A stretch of DNA of 64,000 bases from Pseudomonas sp. ATCC 13867 (GTDB lineage Bacteria > Pseudomonadota > Gammaproteobacteria > Pseudomonadales > Pseudomonadaceae), in NCBI RefSeq assembly GCF_000349845.1, contig NC_020829.1:124001-188000 (forward strand), in the 5' to 3' direction. Under the pieces are notes generated by a model. It did no database searches. It saw only the letters and a list, made by a program, of their open reading frames with translations, and was not told where the DNA came from. A program made the position numbers and the translations under genes. Shown here in pieces: positions 10,526 through 19,304 of this stretch. The stretch's first letter is position 1. Each line of letters starts with the position of its first letter.

Positions 10526-11683
10526 ATGCGCGTATTGCACTTTTTCAAGACCTACCTGCCCGACTCCGTGGGTGGCATCGAGCAGGTGATCAACCAGCTC
10601 TGCCGCACGGGGCACAATCATGGCATCGACAACCAGGTGCTGACCCTGAGCGCCAATCCCGAGCCGGCCGAACTGATGGTCGACGGTCATCGGGTGTTCC
10701 GGGCGCGCCTGGATCTGCAGTTGGCGTCCACCGGCTTCTCCTACAGCGTCGTGCCGCAGTTCCGCCGGCTCGCCGCCGAAGCGGACATCATCAACTTCCA
10801 CTTCCCGTGGCCGTTCATGGACGTGGTGCACCTGCTGGCCGGCGTGCGCAAGCCGACCGTAGTCACCTACCACTCCGACATCGTTCGCCAGAAGCACCTG
10901 TTCAAGCTGTACCAGCCGCTCATGCATCGCTTCCTGTCCAGCGCGGACCGGATCGTCGCGGCATCGCCCAACTACCTGGGCTCGAGCGATGTGCTGCGCC
11001 GCTACCAGCACAAGGCGCACGTCATTCCCTACGGGCTGGACAAGCAGGCCTACCCCGAGCCCTCCGCGGAGTGCGTCGAGCGCTGGCGGAGGGCAGTAGG
11101 GGAGCAGTTTTTCCTGTTCGTCGGTGTGATGCGCTACTACAAGGGACTGCACATCCTCCTGGAAGCGGTGAAGGGCACCGGCTTCCCCGTGGTGATCGTC
11201 GGGGCCGGCCCGCTGGAGCAGCAGCTCAAGGCGCAGGCCGCGGCGCTGGACGTCGAGTCGCACGTGCGTTTCGTCGGCCGCGTCAGCGAGGAAGACAAGG
11301 TCGCCCTGCTGCAGCTGTCACGCGCGATCGTATTCCCCTCGCACCTGCGTTCGGAGGCGTTCGGCATCTCCCTGCTCGAAGGGGCGATGTATGGCAAACC
11401 GATGATTTCCAGCGAAATCGGCACTGGCACGAGCTTCATCAATGCGCACGGTCTGACGGGGCTGGTGGTGCCACCGAGCGATCCGCAGGCGTTTCGACAG
11501 GCGATGCGATGGTGCTGGGAGAATCCGGAAGCGGCGGCCGAGATGGGACGGCAGGCGGAAGTCCGCTATCGCGAACTGTTCACCGCGGATGCGATGGGGC
11601 GGGTCTGGGCAGATCTGTATCGCAATCTGCTGGACGAAAAAGCGGAGAAGGAAATTTTGCTGCCCGACGGCCGCTCGGGCTGA
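10526..11683 (+). CDS. wbpZ: Rhamnan-initiating/GT4 glycosyltransferase
   Basis: 385 aa GT4 enzyme. Its ATG follows the wbpY stop directly with no spacer. The N-terminus MRVLHFFKTYLPDSVGGIEQVI is typical. The donor site reads VGVMRYYKGLHILLEAV and PSHLRSEAFGISLLEGAMYG. In P. aeruginosa WbpZ is thought to add the first D-rhamnose of the adaptor/chain. It is the last gene of the operon. I see no T-tract terminator directly after it, only 67 bp to a convergent small gene. Confidence 0.93.
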   Translation: MRVLHFFKTYLPDSVGGIEQVINQLCRTGHNHGIDNQVLTLSANPEPAELMVDGHRVFRARLDLQLASTGFSYSVVPQFRRLAAEADIINFHFPWPFMDVVHLLAGVRKPTVVTYHSDIVRQKHLFKLYQPLMHRFLSSADRIVAASPNYLGSSDVLRRYQHKAHVIPYGLDKQAYPEPSAECVERWRRAVGEQFFLFVGVMRYYKGLHILLEAVKGTGFPVVIVGAGPLEQQLKAQAAALDVESHVRFVGRVSEEDKVALLQLSRAIVFPSHLRSEAFGISLLEGAMYGKPMISSEIGTGTSFINAHGLTGLVVPPSDPQAFRQAMRWCWENPEAAAEMGRQAEVRYRELFTADAMGRVWADLYRNLLDEKAEKEILLPDGRSG

Positions 11684-11750
11684 GCGGCCAGGGCATGTAA
11701 CCAGTACAGTTCAGGCGATCCTGGAGAGTGTGGCCCGGTTGTACTGTGAA

Positions 11751-11966
11751 TCAGCGCCAGAACGGCTTGTTCAGCTCGGCATAACGCTGGGCTTCGCTGA
11801 TGCCGGCGTCGGCCAGCAGGCGGGAGTCCAGGCGGGCCAGCTGGCGGCGGCTTTCCATGCGGCGCTGCCACAGGCGAACGGTGCCGACGAGGCCACGATG
11901 GGCGCTGGAGGTGCTACGGGTGGTGCTCAGAGCTGCGGAACCGAGGGTACGTTCCATGATGTTCAT
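11751..11966 (-). CDS. Small DUF1127 (YjiS-like) protein
   Basis: 71 aa. The C-terminal 35 residues have the DUF1127 pattern (RRQLARLDSRLLADAGISEAQRYAELNKPFW). Such short arginine-rich proteins are widespread in proteobacteria. Some paralogues affect RNA turnover or phosphate/carbon physiology, but no function can be assigned here. It is convergent with wbpZ and faces away from an AT-richer 300-bp region that probably carries its promoter. The equivalent slot beside wbpZ in P. aeruginosa is also occupied by a small hypothetical gene. Confidence 0.8.
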   Translation of the reverse strand: MNIMERTLGSAALSTTRSTSSAHRGLVGTVRLWQRRMESRRQLARLDSRLLADAGISEAQRYAELNKPFWR

Positions 11967-12273
11967 CCTTCTCGCTTGTGGCGAGTAGTCAGTTGCTGAA
12001 TTGATTGAGCATATGATCTGACTATTTGGTCAGGACGAATAGGTACAGTTGAGCAGTATTGCGACTGGTCAGGCGATTGTTATTTTGAACTGTAATGGTC
12101 CTTTCAGGGGTAAACTGTACCGTTGCGCTCCATTCTGGTGCGCAATTGACAGGTATCTGAGGATTTTCGAGGATGCCGGCCAGGGTGGCGGCGAGGGAAG
12201 CTGAACAGTTGGAGCGGGATAAAAATCTGTTCAAGAGTGTTTTTACGTGGTTTTTTTCCGGCTGTAAACCCTT
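11967..12273. other. AT-richer intergenic region between the DUF1127 gene and the CoA-transferase terminator
   Basis: About 300 bp with clearly lower GC than its surroundings and runs such as ATTTGGTCAGGACG and TTGTTATTTTGAACTG. I see no ORF with a credible ribosome binding site on either strand. It most likely holds the promoter of the DUF1127 gene, which reads leftwards. No specific operator is recognisable. Confidence 0.4.
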
Positions 12274-12301
12274 GCGGGCCATTCATTGCTGAATGGCCCG
12301 C
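12274..12301 (-). terminator. 12-bp perfect hairpin downstream of the CoA-transferase gene
   Basis: GCGGGCCATTCA, a 4-nt loop, then the exact reverse complement. It lies 13 bp after the stop of the leftward CoA-transferase gene. There is no immediate T-tract on the minus side (a run of seven A's on the minus strand lies about 17 nt further left), so it could be a transcript-stabilising hairpin or a weak terminator. Confidence 0.6.
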
Positions 12302-12314
12302 AAAGTCTCTGGAG

Positions 12315-13811
12315 TCAGCTAGCCGCCAGCATGTGGCCGCGTTCTTCCAGATTGATATGCCACTCCAGCGCCTCGCGCAGGATGTGCGGGGTATGCCCGC
12401 CGCGCTCGCAGGCGGCATCGAAGTAACGGTTCAGGGCGTCGCGGTAGGACGGGTGCACACAGTTGTCGATGATCGCCCGGGCGCGTTCGCGCGGTGCCAG
12501 GCCGCGCAGATCGGCCAGGCCGACTTCGGTGACCAGGATGTCGACGTCGTGCTCGGTGTGGTCGACGTGGCTGACCATCGGCACCACGCTGGAGATGTTG
12601 CCGCCCTTGGCGATGGACTTGGTGACGAAGATGGCCAGGTGCGCGTTGCGGGCGAAGTCGCCCGAGCCGCCGATGCCGTTCATCATCCGGGTGCCGCCCA
12701 CGTGGGTGGAGTTGACGTTGCCGTAGATGTCGAATTCCAGCGCGGTGTTGATGCCGATGATCCCCAGGCGACGCACCACTTCGGGGTGGTTGGAGATTTC
12801 CTGCGGGCGCAGTACCAGCTTGTCCTTGTAGCGCTCCAGGTTGCCGAACACGTCGGCGTTGCGGCGGGTCGACAGGGTGATGGAGCTGCCCGAGGCGAAG
12901 CGCAGCTTGCCGGCGTCGATCAGGTCGAAGGTCGAGTCCTGCAGTACTTCGGAGTACATGGTCAGGTTCTCGAAGGGCGACTCGATCAGGCCGCACATCA
13001 CCGCGTTGGCGATGCTGCCGATGCCGGCCTGCAGCGGGCCGAGGCTGTTGCTCATGCGGCCGGCGTCCACTTCACGCTTGAAGAAGTCGATCAGGTGGTT
13101 GGCGATGCCCTGGGTCTCGTCGTCCGGCGGCAGCACGGTGGACGGGGAGTCCGCCTGGTCGTTGACGACGATGGCGACGATCTTCTCCGCCGGGATCGGG
13201 ATGGCGGTGCTGCCGATGCGGTCGTCCACGCGAGTGAGCGGGATCGGCGTGCGGGTCGGGCGATAGGTCGGGATGTAGATGTCGTGCAGGCCTTCCAGGT
13301 TGGTGTTGTGCGCGACGTTGATCTCGACGATCACCTGCTTGGCGAAGATCGCGAAGCTGGCCGAGTTGCCCACCGAGGTGGTCGGCACGATGTGGCCTGC
13401 CTCGGTGATGGCGACGGCTTCGATGACGGCGATGTCCGGCAGCTTGAGCTGGTGGTTGCGTAGCTGCTCGACGGTTTCCGAGAGGTGCTGGTCGATGAAC
13501 ATCACTTCGCCGGCGTTGATCGCCTTGCGCAGGGTGCTGTCGACCTGGAAAGGCATGCGCCGGGCCAGCACGCCGGCTTCGGTGAGCTGCTTGTCGAGGT
13601 CGTTGCCCAGGCTGGCGCCGGTCATCAGGCTGATACGCAGCGGCTCCTGCCTGGCGCGCTCGGCGAGGGCCTTGGGTACGGCTTTGGCTTCGCCGGCGCG
13701 GGTGAAACCGCTCATGCCGACGGTCATGCCGTCCTGGATCAGGGCCGCGGCCTGGTCGGCAGTCATCACCTTGTCCAGCAGGGAGGACATACGCACGCGA
13801 TCACGGTACAT
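12315..13811 (-). CDS. Acetyl-CoA hydrolase / succinyl-CoA:acetate CoA-transferase family
   Basis: 498 aa, full length for the Cat1/AarC/ScpC family, which transfers CoA between short-chain acids (typically succinyl-CoA and acetate) through a gamma-glutamyl-CoA intermediate. The N-terminal CoA-binding region has GMTVGMSGFTRAGEAK. The likely catalytic glutamate is in MYSEVLQDST, and the glycine-rich loop is GIGGSGDFARNAHLA. The start at 13811 follows a GAGG about 7 nt upstream; a second in-frame ATG lies 7 codons later. The gene is monocistronic. In PAO1 the homologue also sits beside the A-band locus. The likely role is acetate overflow/reactivation or propionate metabolism; the exact substrate pair is not visible. 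Confidence 0.9.
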   Translation of the reverse strand: MYRDRVRMSSLLDKVMTADQAAALIQDGMTVGMSGFTRAGEAKAVPKALAERARQEPLRISLMTGASLGNDLDKQLTEAGVLARRMPFQVDSTLRKAINAGEVMFIDQHLSETVEQLRNHQLKLPDIAVIEAVAITEAGHIVPTTSVGNSASFAIFAKQVIVEINVAHNTNLEGLHDIYIPTYRPTRTPIPLTRVDDRIGSTAIPIPAEKIVAIVVNDQADSPSTVLPPDDETQGIANHLIDFFKREVDAGRMSNSLGPLQAGIGSIANAVMCGLIESPFENLTMYSEVLQDSTFDLIDAGKLRFASGSSITLSTRRNADVFGNLERYKDKLVLRPQEISNHPEVVRRLGIIGINTALEFDIYGNVNSTHVGGTRMMNGIGGSGDFARNAHLAIFVTKSIAKGGNISSVVPMVSHVDHTEHDVDILVTEVGLADLRGLAPRERARAIIDNCVHPSYRDALNRYFDAACERGGHTPHILREALEWHINLEERGHMLAAS

Positions 13812-13952
13812 GGGAAAACCTCGGGCAGTAGGAAGTGCAAGGCCGCCAGTCTAGGGACTCGGCGATTTTTGGCTCTTATACCAAGGTCGAAAAATCGCCC
13901 GGCCGGGGCCTTCTTACTACCAATGTCCAGAGCTTCTTCCATTGCCGGAAAG

Positions 13953-13981
13953 CAAGACACCGGCGCGAGGCCGGTGTCTTG
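13953..13981 (-). terminator. Hairpin after pntB
   Basis: CAAGACACCGGC, a 5-nt loop, then its perfect reverse complement, 17 bp after the pntB stop. On the minus strand it is followed by GCTTTCC, a short and weak T-run. The position fits the end of the pnt operon. Confidence 0.65.
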
Positions 13982-13997
13982 TGGATCGACGGTCGTC

Positions 13998-15434
13998 TTA
14001 TTCGACGGCCTTGACCATGTCTTCGATGACTTTCTTGGCATCGCCGAAGACCATCATGGTCTTGTCCAGGTAGAACAGTTCGTTGTCCAGGCCGGCGTAG
14101 CCGCTGGCCATCGAGCGCTTGTTGACGATCACGGTCTTGGCCTTGTAGGCCTCGAGGATCGGCATGCCGGCGATCGGCGACTTCGGATCGTTCTTCGCCG
14201 CCGGGTTCACCACGTCGTTGGCGCCCAGTACCAGCACCACGTCGGTCTGGCCGAACTCGGAGTTGATGTCTTCCATCTCGAACACCTGCTCGTAAGGCAC
14301 TTCGGCCTCGGCCAGCAGGACGTTCATGTGGCCCGGCATACGACCGGCAACCGGGTGGATGGCGAACTTCACGTTGACGCCGCGATGGGTCAGCTTCTCG
14401 GCCAGCTCCATCAGCGCGTGCTGGGCACGGGCCACCGCCAGGCCATAGCCGGGGACGATGATCACGCTGTCGGCGTTGGTCAGCAGGAAGGAGGCGTCGT
14501 CGGCCGAACCGGATTTCACCGGGCGGGCTTCCTTGGCACCGGCCGGGCCGCCAGCGTCCGCTTCGGCGCCGAAGCCACCGAGGATGACGTTGAAGAACGA
14601 GCGGTTCATCGCCTTGCACATGATGTAGGAGAGGATCGCACCGGAGGAGCCCACCAGGGAGCCGGCGATGATCAGCATCGAGTTGTTCAGCGAGAAGCCG
14701 ATACCTGCCGCGGCCCAGCCGGAGTAGGAGTTCAGCATCGACACCACGACCGGCATGTCCGCGCCGCCGATCGGGATGATGATCAGCACGCCGAGGATGA
14801 AGGCCAGGGCCAGCATCACCACGAAGGCGGTCAGGTTGCCGGTGAACATGAACAGCAGGCCCAGGCCCAGGGTGGTCAGGCCCAGCACCAGGTTCAGCAT
14901 GTGCTGGCCGGTGAACTGCACCGGGGCGCCCTGGAACAGGCGGAACTTGTACTTGCCCGACAGCTTGCCGAAGGCGATCACCGAACCGGAGAAGGTGATG
15001 GCGCCGATGGCCGCGCCGAGGAACAGCTCCAGGCGGTTACCGGCCGGGATGGTGTCGCCCAGGTTCTGCACGATGCCCAGGGACTGCGGCTCGACCACGG
15101 CGGCGATGGCGATGAACACGGCGGCCAGGCCGATCATGCTGTGCATGAAGGCGACCAGTTCCGGCATCTTGGTCATCTCGACGCGCTTGGCCATGATCGA
15201 ACCGGCGGTGCCGCCGGCCAGCAGGCCGACGACCACGTAGACGATGCCGGTGGTGGCGATCTCGCTGCTGATCTTGAACACCAGGGCCACGGTGGTGATG
15301 ACCGCGATGGCCATGCCGATCATGCCGAACAGGTTGCCGCGGCGGGACGTCGTCGGGTGCGACAGGCCTTTGAGGGCCTGGATGAAGCAGACCGAGGCGA
15401 CGAGGTAGAGGAGGGTGACGAGGTTCATGCTCAT
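13998..15434 (-). CDS. pntB: NAD(P) transhydrogenase beta subunit
   Basis: 478 aa starting at MSMNLVTLLY (ATG at 15434, two codons before another ATG). The frame is open further upstream, but that extension overlaps pntAB out of frame and is arginine-rich nonsense. About nine membrane helices (domain II) lead into the NADP-binding domain III, with the GYGLAVARAQHALMEL fingerprint and the KRSMASGYAG loop near the C-terminus. With PntAA/PntAB it couples proton entry to hydride transfer from NADH to NADP+. A single base separates it from pntAB, so translation is probably coupled. Confidence 0.95.
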   Translation of the reverse strand: MSMNLVTLLYLVASVCFIQALKGLSHPTTSRRGNLFGMIGMAIAVITTVALVFKISSEIATTGIVYVVVGLLAGGTAGSIMAKRVEMTKMPELVAFMHSMIGLAAVFIAIAAVVEPQSLGIVQNLGDTIPAGNRLELFLGAAIGAITFSGSVIAFGKLSGKYKFRLFQGAPVQFTGQHMLNLVLGLTTLGLGLLFMFTGNLTAFVVMLALAFILGVLIIIPIGGADMPVVVSMLNSYSGWAAAGIGFSLNNSMLIIAGSLVGSSGAILSYIMCKAMNRSFFNVILGGFGAEADAGGPAGAKEARPVKSGSADDASFLLTNADSVIIVPGYGLAVARAQHALMELAEKLTHRGVNVKFAIHPVAGRMPGHMNVLLAEAEVPYEQVFEMEDINSEFGQTDVVLVLGANDVVNPAAKNDPKSPIAGMPILEAYKAKTVIVNKRSMASGYAGLDNELFYLDKTMMVFGDAKKVIEDMVKAVE

Positions 15435-15435
15435 G

Positions 15436-15750
15436 TCAGTGCTTCTCCGCCTTCGGCGCTTTCTTCTTGAACATTTCCAGCATGCGGCGGGTGACCAGGA
15501 AGCCACCGAACACATTCACTGCAGCCAGGGCCACGGCCAGGGTGCCCATTGCCTTGCCCAGCGGGGTGACGGTCAGGGCAGCGGCCAGCATGGCGCCGAC
15601 GATCACGATCGCCGAAATGGCGTTGGTCACCGCCATCAGCGGGGTGTGCAGGGCAGGGGTGACGTTCCAGACCACGTGGTAGCCGACGTAGATCGCCAGC
15701 ACGAAGATGATCAGGTTGTAGATGCCGTGGGAGATCAGCATGTCTTCCAT
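15436..15750 (-). CDS. pntAB: NAD(P) transhydrogenase alpha-2 membrane subunit
   Basis: 104 aa with three to four membrane helices. It corresponds to the C-terminal membrane part of the single-chain E. coli PntA. In Pseudomonas and many alpha-proteobacteria the alpha subunit is split into a soluble part (PntAA) and this piece. The C-terminal [16 protein letters not shown] is characteristic. It lies between pntAA (62-bp gap containing two inverted repeats) and pntB. Confidence 0.93.
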   Translation of the reverse strand: MEDMLISHGIYNLIIFVLAIYVGYHVVWNVTPALHTPLMAVTNAISAIVIVGAMLAAALTVTPLGKAMGTLAVALAAVNVFGGFLVTRRMLEMFKKKAPKAEKH

Positions 15751-15771
15751 AGTTTCTCACCGGTCTTCAGG

Positions 15772-15807
15772 GCCGGACGCGGGGTCCGGCGCGTTCTTAT
15801 ATAAGAA
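15772..15807 (-). promoter_or_regulatory. Two inverted repeats in the pntAA-pntAB spacer
   Basis: The 62-bp spacer holds a GC stem (GCCGGAC, 5-nt loop, GTCCGGC, 15772-15790). Next to it is a perfect 14-bp AT palindrome, TTCTTATATAAGAA (15794-15807). Both could form in the transcript between the first two cistrons, for processing or attenuation of pntAB/pntB relative to pntAA. The function is inferred. Confidence 0.4.
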
Positions 15808-15812
15808 GGGCT

Positions 15813-16931
15813 TCAGCCGTTCTTGCGCACGATCTGGCCGTCACGGCACATCAGGCACGCGGCGACGATGTCGTCTTCCAGGTTCACCGTGAAGCCTTCG
15901 GCGGTCAGGGTGAGCTTGAGGAAGTCGAGCAGGTTGCGTGCGTAGAGTGCGGAGGCGTCCGCCGGCACCAGCGCGGCCAGATTGCTCAGGCCGACGATGG
16001 TCACGCCGTGCTTGACCACGACCTGGTCGGCCTCGGTCAGTGGGCAGTTGCCGCCCTGGGATGCCGCGAGGTCGATGACCACCGAGCCCGGCTTCATTTC
16101 GGCGACAGTCGCTTCATGCAGCAGGGTCGGTGCCTTGCGGCCCGGGATCAGTGCGGTGGTGATGACGATGTCCGACTGCTTGGCGCGCTCGTGCACGGCC
16201 TTGGCCTGGCGCTCCATCCACGAGGCCGGCATCGGGCGGGCGTAACCGCCAACGCCTTCGGCGCACTCGCGCTCTTCATCGGTCTCGTAGGGCACGTCGA
16301 CGAACTTGGCGCCCAGGGACTCGATCTGCTCCTTCACCGCCGGGCGTACATCCGACGCTTCGATCACCGCACCCAGGCGCTTGGCCGTGGCGATGGCCTG
16401 CAGGCCGGCAACGCCGGCGCCGAGGATCAGCACGCGGGCGGCCTTGACGGTGCCGGCGGCGGTCATCAGCATGGGCATGAAGCGCGGGTAATGGTTGGCG
16501 GCGAGCATCACGGCCTTGTAGCCGGCGATGTTGGCTTGGGAGGAGAGCACGTCCAGGCTCTGCGCGCGGGAAGTACGCGGCGCGGCCTCGAGGGCGAAGG
16601 CGGTGACACCGCGTTCGGCCATGCGGGCGATATTCTCGTTGTTGAACGGGTTGAGCATGCCGATCAGCACGGTACCCGGCTTCATCTGCGCCAGCTCGCT
16701 TTCGCTGGGCGCGACAACCTTCAGCACAAGCTCTGCACCGAAGGCATCGGCGGCAGTGCCGATCTTCGCGCCAACGGCCTCAAAGGCGGCATCCGGTTGG
16801 CTGGCGCTGACGCCCGCTCCACTCTGGATGACGACCTGATGGCCCTGCCCGATCAGTTTCTTGACCGTCTCCGGCGTTGCTGCGACCCGCGTCTCACCGG
16901 CTTGGGTCTCGAGGGGTACACCGATCTGCAC
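15813..16931 (-). CDS. pntAA: NAD(P) transhydrogenase alpha-1 (NAD-binding) subunit
   Basis: 372 aa. I choose the GTG at 16931 (MQIGVPLETQAGETRVAATPE) over the TTG at 16937: the AGGAG in GCAGGAGATT lies about 7-8 nt from the GTG but only 2 nt from the TTG. The soluble NAD-binding domain I has ILGAGVAGLQAIATAKRLGA with the acidic end of strand beta-2 in VIEASDVR, as in alanine dehydrogenase relatives. It starts the pntAA-pntAB-pntB operon that supplies NADPH using the proton gradient. The closest paralogue, alanine dehydrogenase, is excluded by the downstream pntAB and pntB. Confidence 0.93.
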   Translation of the reverse strand: MQIGVPLETQAGETRVAATPETVKKLIGQGHQVVIQSGAGVSASQPDAAFEAVGAKIGTAADAFGAELVLKVVAPSESELAQMKPGTVLIGMLNPFNNENIARMAERGVTAFALEAAPRTSRAQSLDVLSSQANIAGYKAVMLAANHYPRFMPMLMTAAGTVKAARVLILGAGVAGLQAIATAKRLGAVIEASDVRPAVKEQIESLGAKFVDVPYETDEERECAEGVGGYARPMPASWMERQAKAVHERAKQSDIVITTALIPGRKAPTLLHEATVAEMKPGSVVIDLAASQGGNCPLTEADQVVVKHGVTIVGLSNLAALVPADASALYARNLLDFLKLTLTAEGFTVNLEDDIVAACLMCRDGQIVRKNG

Positions 16932-17485
16932 TTGCAAATCTCCTGCGTGATCCTGGATGGTCCGGGTTACTACGTTGGCGACCCGGGTTATCGAACTGGC
17001 AACGGTCTAATTCTTGTTCTGAGACCGGGTTGTGACCCGGTGGCCGCGGCATTCTGCAATTGAACCTGGGTGGCTTCAAGGAGTTCTGGAGTGGTACGAA
17101 GCGATAACTACAAGTCACGTTCAGACCTGCAGTTTTCCAGTCTTCACCACAGCCGCGTGGGCCTTGGTGCCTAGCCTAATTGCCTATTGTGACCGGACGG
17201 AAATGTCATCCTCGCCGTGAATGACCACCCATCAGAGGCTCCCCTACCCACCGAAAGGCCCGTTAATCCTGCAACAGGCTCAGGCATAGGTGTTAATTAA
17301 TGTTTCTAATATGGAGTATGAGTCATTACTGATATCTGGATTCCTGTAGCAGATTTTTTACATTGACTACGGGGTCAGGAAATCTCTTGGGAGGCTTCAA
17401 GTCCGCGTATTGCACCGGATCAGGGCCTGAGGATGAGGTTTAGCAGAAAGTTCGCGGTTGTCTTGCCGGAGTGGGAATGACACGG
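16932..17485. other. Long intergenic region between pntAA and the sco terminator
   Basis: About 550 bp without a convincing gene on either strand. The pntAA-proximal part has a short hairpin (ACCGGGT, 4-nt loop, ACCCGGT, around 17024-17041). The middle is AT-rich (GTTAATTAATGTTTCTAATATGG around 17290-17313, split here only for description). It should hold the pnt promoter, reading leftwards. The reading frames on the + strand in this stretch are short and have no ribosome binding sites. I cannot identify a regulator site. Confidence 0.4.
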
Positions 17486-17518
17486 AAAAAACAACGGCCA
17501 CCGTTATCGGGTGGCCGT
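17486..17518 (-). terminator. Rho-independent terminator of the cox/sco gene cluster
   Basis: ACGGCCACC, a 7-nt loop, then GGTGGCCGT. On the minus strand this is followed by TTGTTTTTTCC, a proper T-tract. It lies 25 bp after the sco stop, so it ends the leftward oxidase-assembly transcript. Confidence 0.85.
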
Positions 17519-17543
17519 GGGGGGTGAGACACGGTGTCGCGGG

Positions 17544-18179
17544 TCAGTTGCTGGCGCTGATCACGCTGGGCAGCTGGGCCGCGAGCTTGTCGTTGTGCAG
17601 CGGGGCGCGGATGAAGCCGTGCTGGGTGCCGTCCGGACCGATGATGACCAGGTTGCCGCTGTGGTCGACGGTGTAGTTGGGCTTGCTGGTGTCGGCCGGG
17701 ATGTAGGGGATGCTCATGGCGTTGGCCAGCTTCTGCACGTTCTCTTCCGAGCCGGTGATGCCCTTGAAGCCGGCGTTGAAGAAACCGAGGTATTCCTTGA
17801 TGCGCGGCGCGGTATCGCGGTGCGGGTCGACGCTGACGAATACTACCTGCAGGTTCTTCAACGCTTCCGGCGGCAGCTTGGTCTGCAGCTCGCGCAGTTG
17901 CGCCAGGGTGGTGGGGCAGACGTCCGGGCAGAAGGTGTAGCCGAAGAACAGCAGGGACCACTTGTCCTTCAGGCTGGCAGTCTGGAACGGCTGGCCGTCC
18001 TGGTCGGTGAAGGCGAGGTCGGGGACGCTGCGGGTCTGCGGCAGGATCACGATGCCGGCGTCGAGCAGCACGGTCGGGTCGAGCTGGTAGCGCTGGTTGA
18101 GCACCTTCTGGACGGTGAGGCCGAGGATCAGGGCGACGATGGCGACGAGGATGAAGACGGTCTTGTTGACTCGGGTCAT
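17544..18179 (-). CDS. Sco1/SenC copper chaperone for cytochrome c oxidase
   Basis: 211 aa from the ATG at 18179. The open frame extends much further upstream but only antisense to cyoE. An N-terminal membrane anchor (residues 7-25) is followed by a thioredoxin-like domain with the copper ligands C84 and C88 of CPDVCP and H174 in VDHSGN. Sco proteins deliver copper to, or reduce, the CuA site of subunit II in the periplasm. As the last gene of the oxidase assembly set it fits that role exactly. All three metal ligands are intact. Confidence 0.95.
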   Translation of the reverse strand: MTRVNKTVFILVAIVALILGLTVQKVLNQRYQLDPTVLLDAGIVILPQTRSVPDLAFTDQDGQPFQTASLKDKWSLLFFGYTFCPDVCPTTLAQLRELQTKLPPEALKNLQVVFVSVDPHRDTAPRIKEYLGFFNAGFKGITGSEENVQKLANAMSIPYIPADTSKPNYTVDHSGNLVIIGPDGTQHGFIRAPLHNDKLAAQLPSVISASN

Positions 18180-18258
18180 GGGGTTCTCGTGGGTCGGGAC
18201 GTCTGGGCTTGAGGCTGCTGTTCGTGCCGTGCCGGTGCCTGGCAGGGGAGCGGCGATG

Positions 18259-18316
18259 TTCGCGAGCAAGCTCGCTCCTACAGGGAGTTCCGTGTAGCAG
18301 CGAGCTTGCTCGCGAA
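18259..18316. repeat. REPIN: two inverted REP copies
   Basis: Left copy 18259-18282 (TTCGCGAGCAAG + CTCGCTCCTACA) and right copy 18293-18316 in inverted orientation with one mismatch (GTAGCAGCGAG). They lie between cyoE and sco, 3 bp after the cyoE stop. This is the standard Pseudomonas REP doublet; a long hairpin could separate sco expression from the genes upstream. Confidence 0.9.
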
Positions 18317-18319
18317 CCC

Positions 18320-19222
18320 TCAGTAGTTCAGGTGCAGCGGCAGGTAGTGGTCCACCAGCAGCGCGATGAACAGCAGGAACAGGTAGGCGATAGAGTACTT
18401 GAAGGTCTTGATCGCCGCATGTGGCCGGCTGCCGCAATAGAGCGCCCAGGCCCAGTCGAGGAAGCGCGCGCCCAGGGCCAGTGCGGCGAACAGGTAGACC
18501 AGCCCGGCCATGTGGATGACGAAGGGCATCAGGGTCACGGCGAACAGCACCAGGGTGTAGAACAGGATGTGCAGCTTGGTGTAGTGCTCGCCGTGGGTCA
18601 CCGGCAGCATCGGGATGTCGGCCTTGGCGTACTCGTCCTTGCGGTGCAGGCACAGCGCCCAGAAGTGCGGCGGGGTCCAGGCGAAGATGATCAGCACCAG
18701 CAGCAGCGGTTCGGCGGTAATCTGCCCGGTCACCGCGACCCAGCCCAGCAGCGGCGGGGCGGCGCCGGCGAGGCCGCCGATGACGATGTTCTGCGGCGTG
18801 GCGCGCTTGAGGAAGCCGGTATAGAGCGCCGCGTAACCCAGCAGCGAGGCCAGGGTCAGCCAGGCGGTGAGGGCGTTGGTGAACACCAGCAGCACGGCCA
18901 TCCCGGCCACCGCCAGCAACATGGCGAAGCCCAGGGCGATGGGTGGCGAGACGCGCCCTTCGGCCAGTGGACGCTTGTGGGTGCGCGCCATGATCGAGTC
19001 GATGCGCCGGTCCACCACATGGTTCACTGCCGCCGCCGCGCCGGCGCACAGGCCGATGCCGAGGTTGCCGAACACCAGGATCTGCCAGGGCACGCCGGCC
19101 TTGGTGGCGAGCAGCATGCCGATCAGCGAGGTGATCAGCATGAGCAGGACCACCTTGGGCTTGGTCAGTTCGAGCAGGTCGCGCCAGCTGGCTTGGCTGG
19201 AAGTGCTGGTGACGCTGGCCAT
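18320..19222 (-). CDS. ctaB: Protoheme IX farnesyltransferase (heme O synthase)
   Basis: 300 aa UbiA-family membrane prenyltransferase with about nine helices. The first aspartate-rich motif is NHVVDRRIDSIMARTHKRPL near residues 65-84, matching the CyoE/CtaB signature. The second loop has KRATPQNIVIGGLAGAAPPLLGW. It farnesylates heme b to heme O, which CtaA then oxidises to heme A for the aa3 oxidase. It lies between ctaA (82 bp upstream) and sco. The symbol cyoE is also used, but linkage to ctaA and the aa3 genes favours ctaB. Confidence 0.95.
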   Translation of the reverse strand: MASVTSTSSQASWRDLLELTKPKVVLLMLITSLIGMLLATKAGVPWQILVFGNLGIGLCAGAAAAVNHVVDRRIDSIMARTHKRPLAEGRVSPPIALGFAMLLAVAGMAVLLVFTNALTAWLTLASLLGYAALYTGFLKRATPQNIVIGGLAGAAPPLLGWVAVTGQITAEPLLLVLIIFAWTPPHFWALCLHRKDEYAKADIPMLPVTHGEHYTKLHILFYTLVLFAVTLMPFVIHMAGLVYLFAALALGARFLDWAWALYCGSRPHAAIKTFKYSIAYLFLLFIALLVDHYLPLHLNY

Positions 19223-19304
19223 GATGATTTCTCCGTCTTCGTGCCGCCTGGATGAATGGAGGCCGGTGCGCCTCGGCGCCGGCCGTCACGCTCAACGTGC
19301 AATC

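Noticed and set aside
13485..15470. 661-codon + strand frame across pntB and the CoA-transferase
   Set aside because: Antisense shadow of pntB; low-complexity His/Asp/Gly runs and no homology that I recognise.
16938..17225. Small + strand ORFs upstream of pntAA
   Set aside because: No SD sequences, unusual composition and no recognisable domain; the region is better explained as a promoter region.
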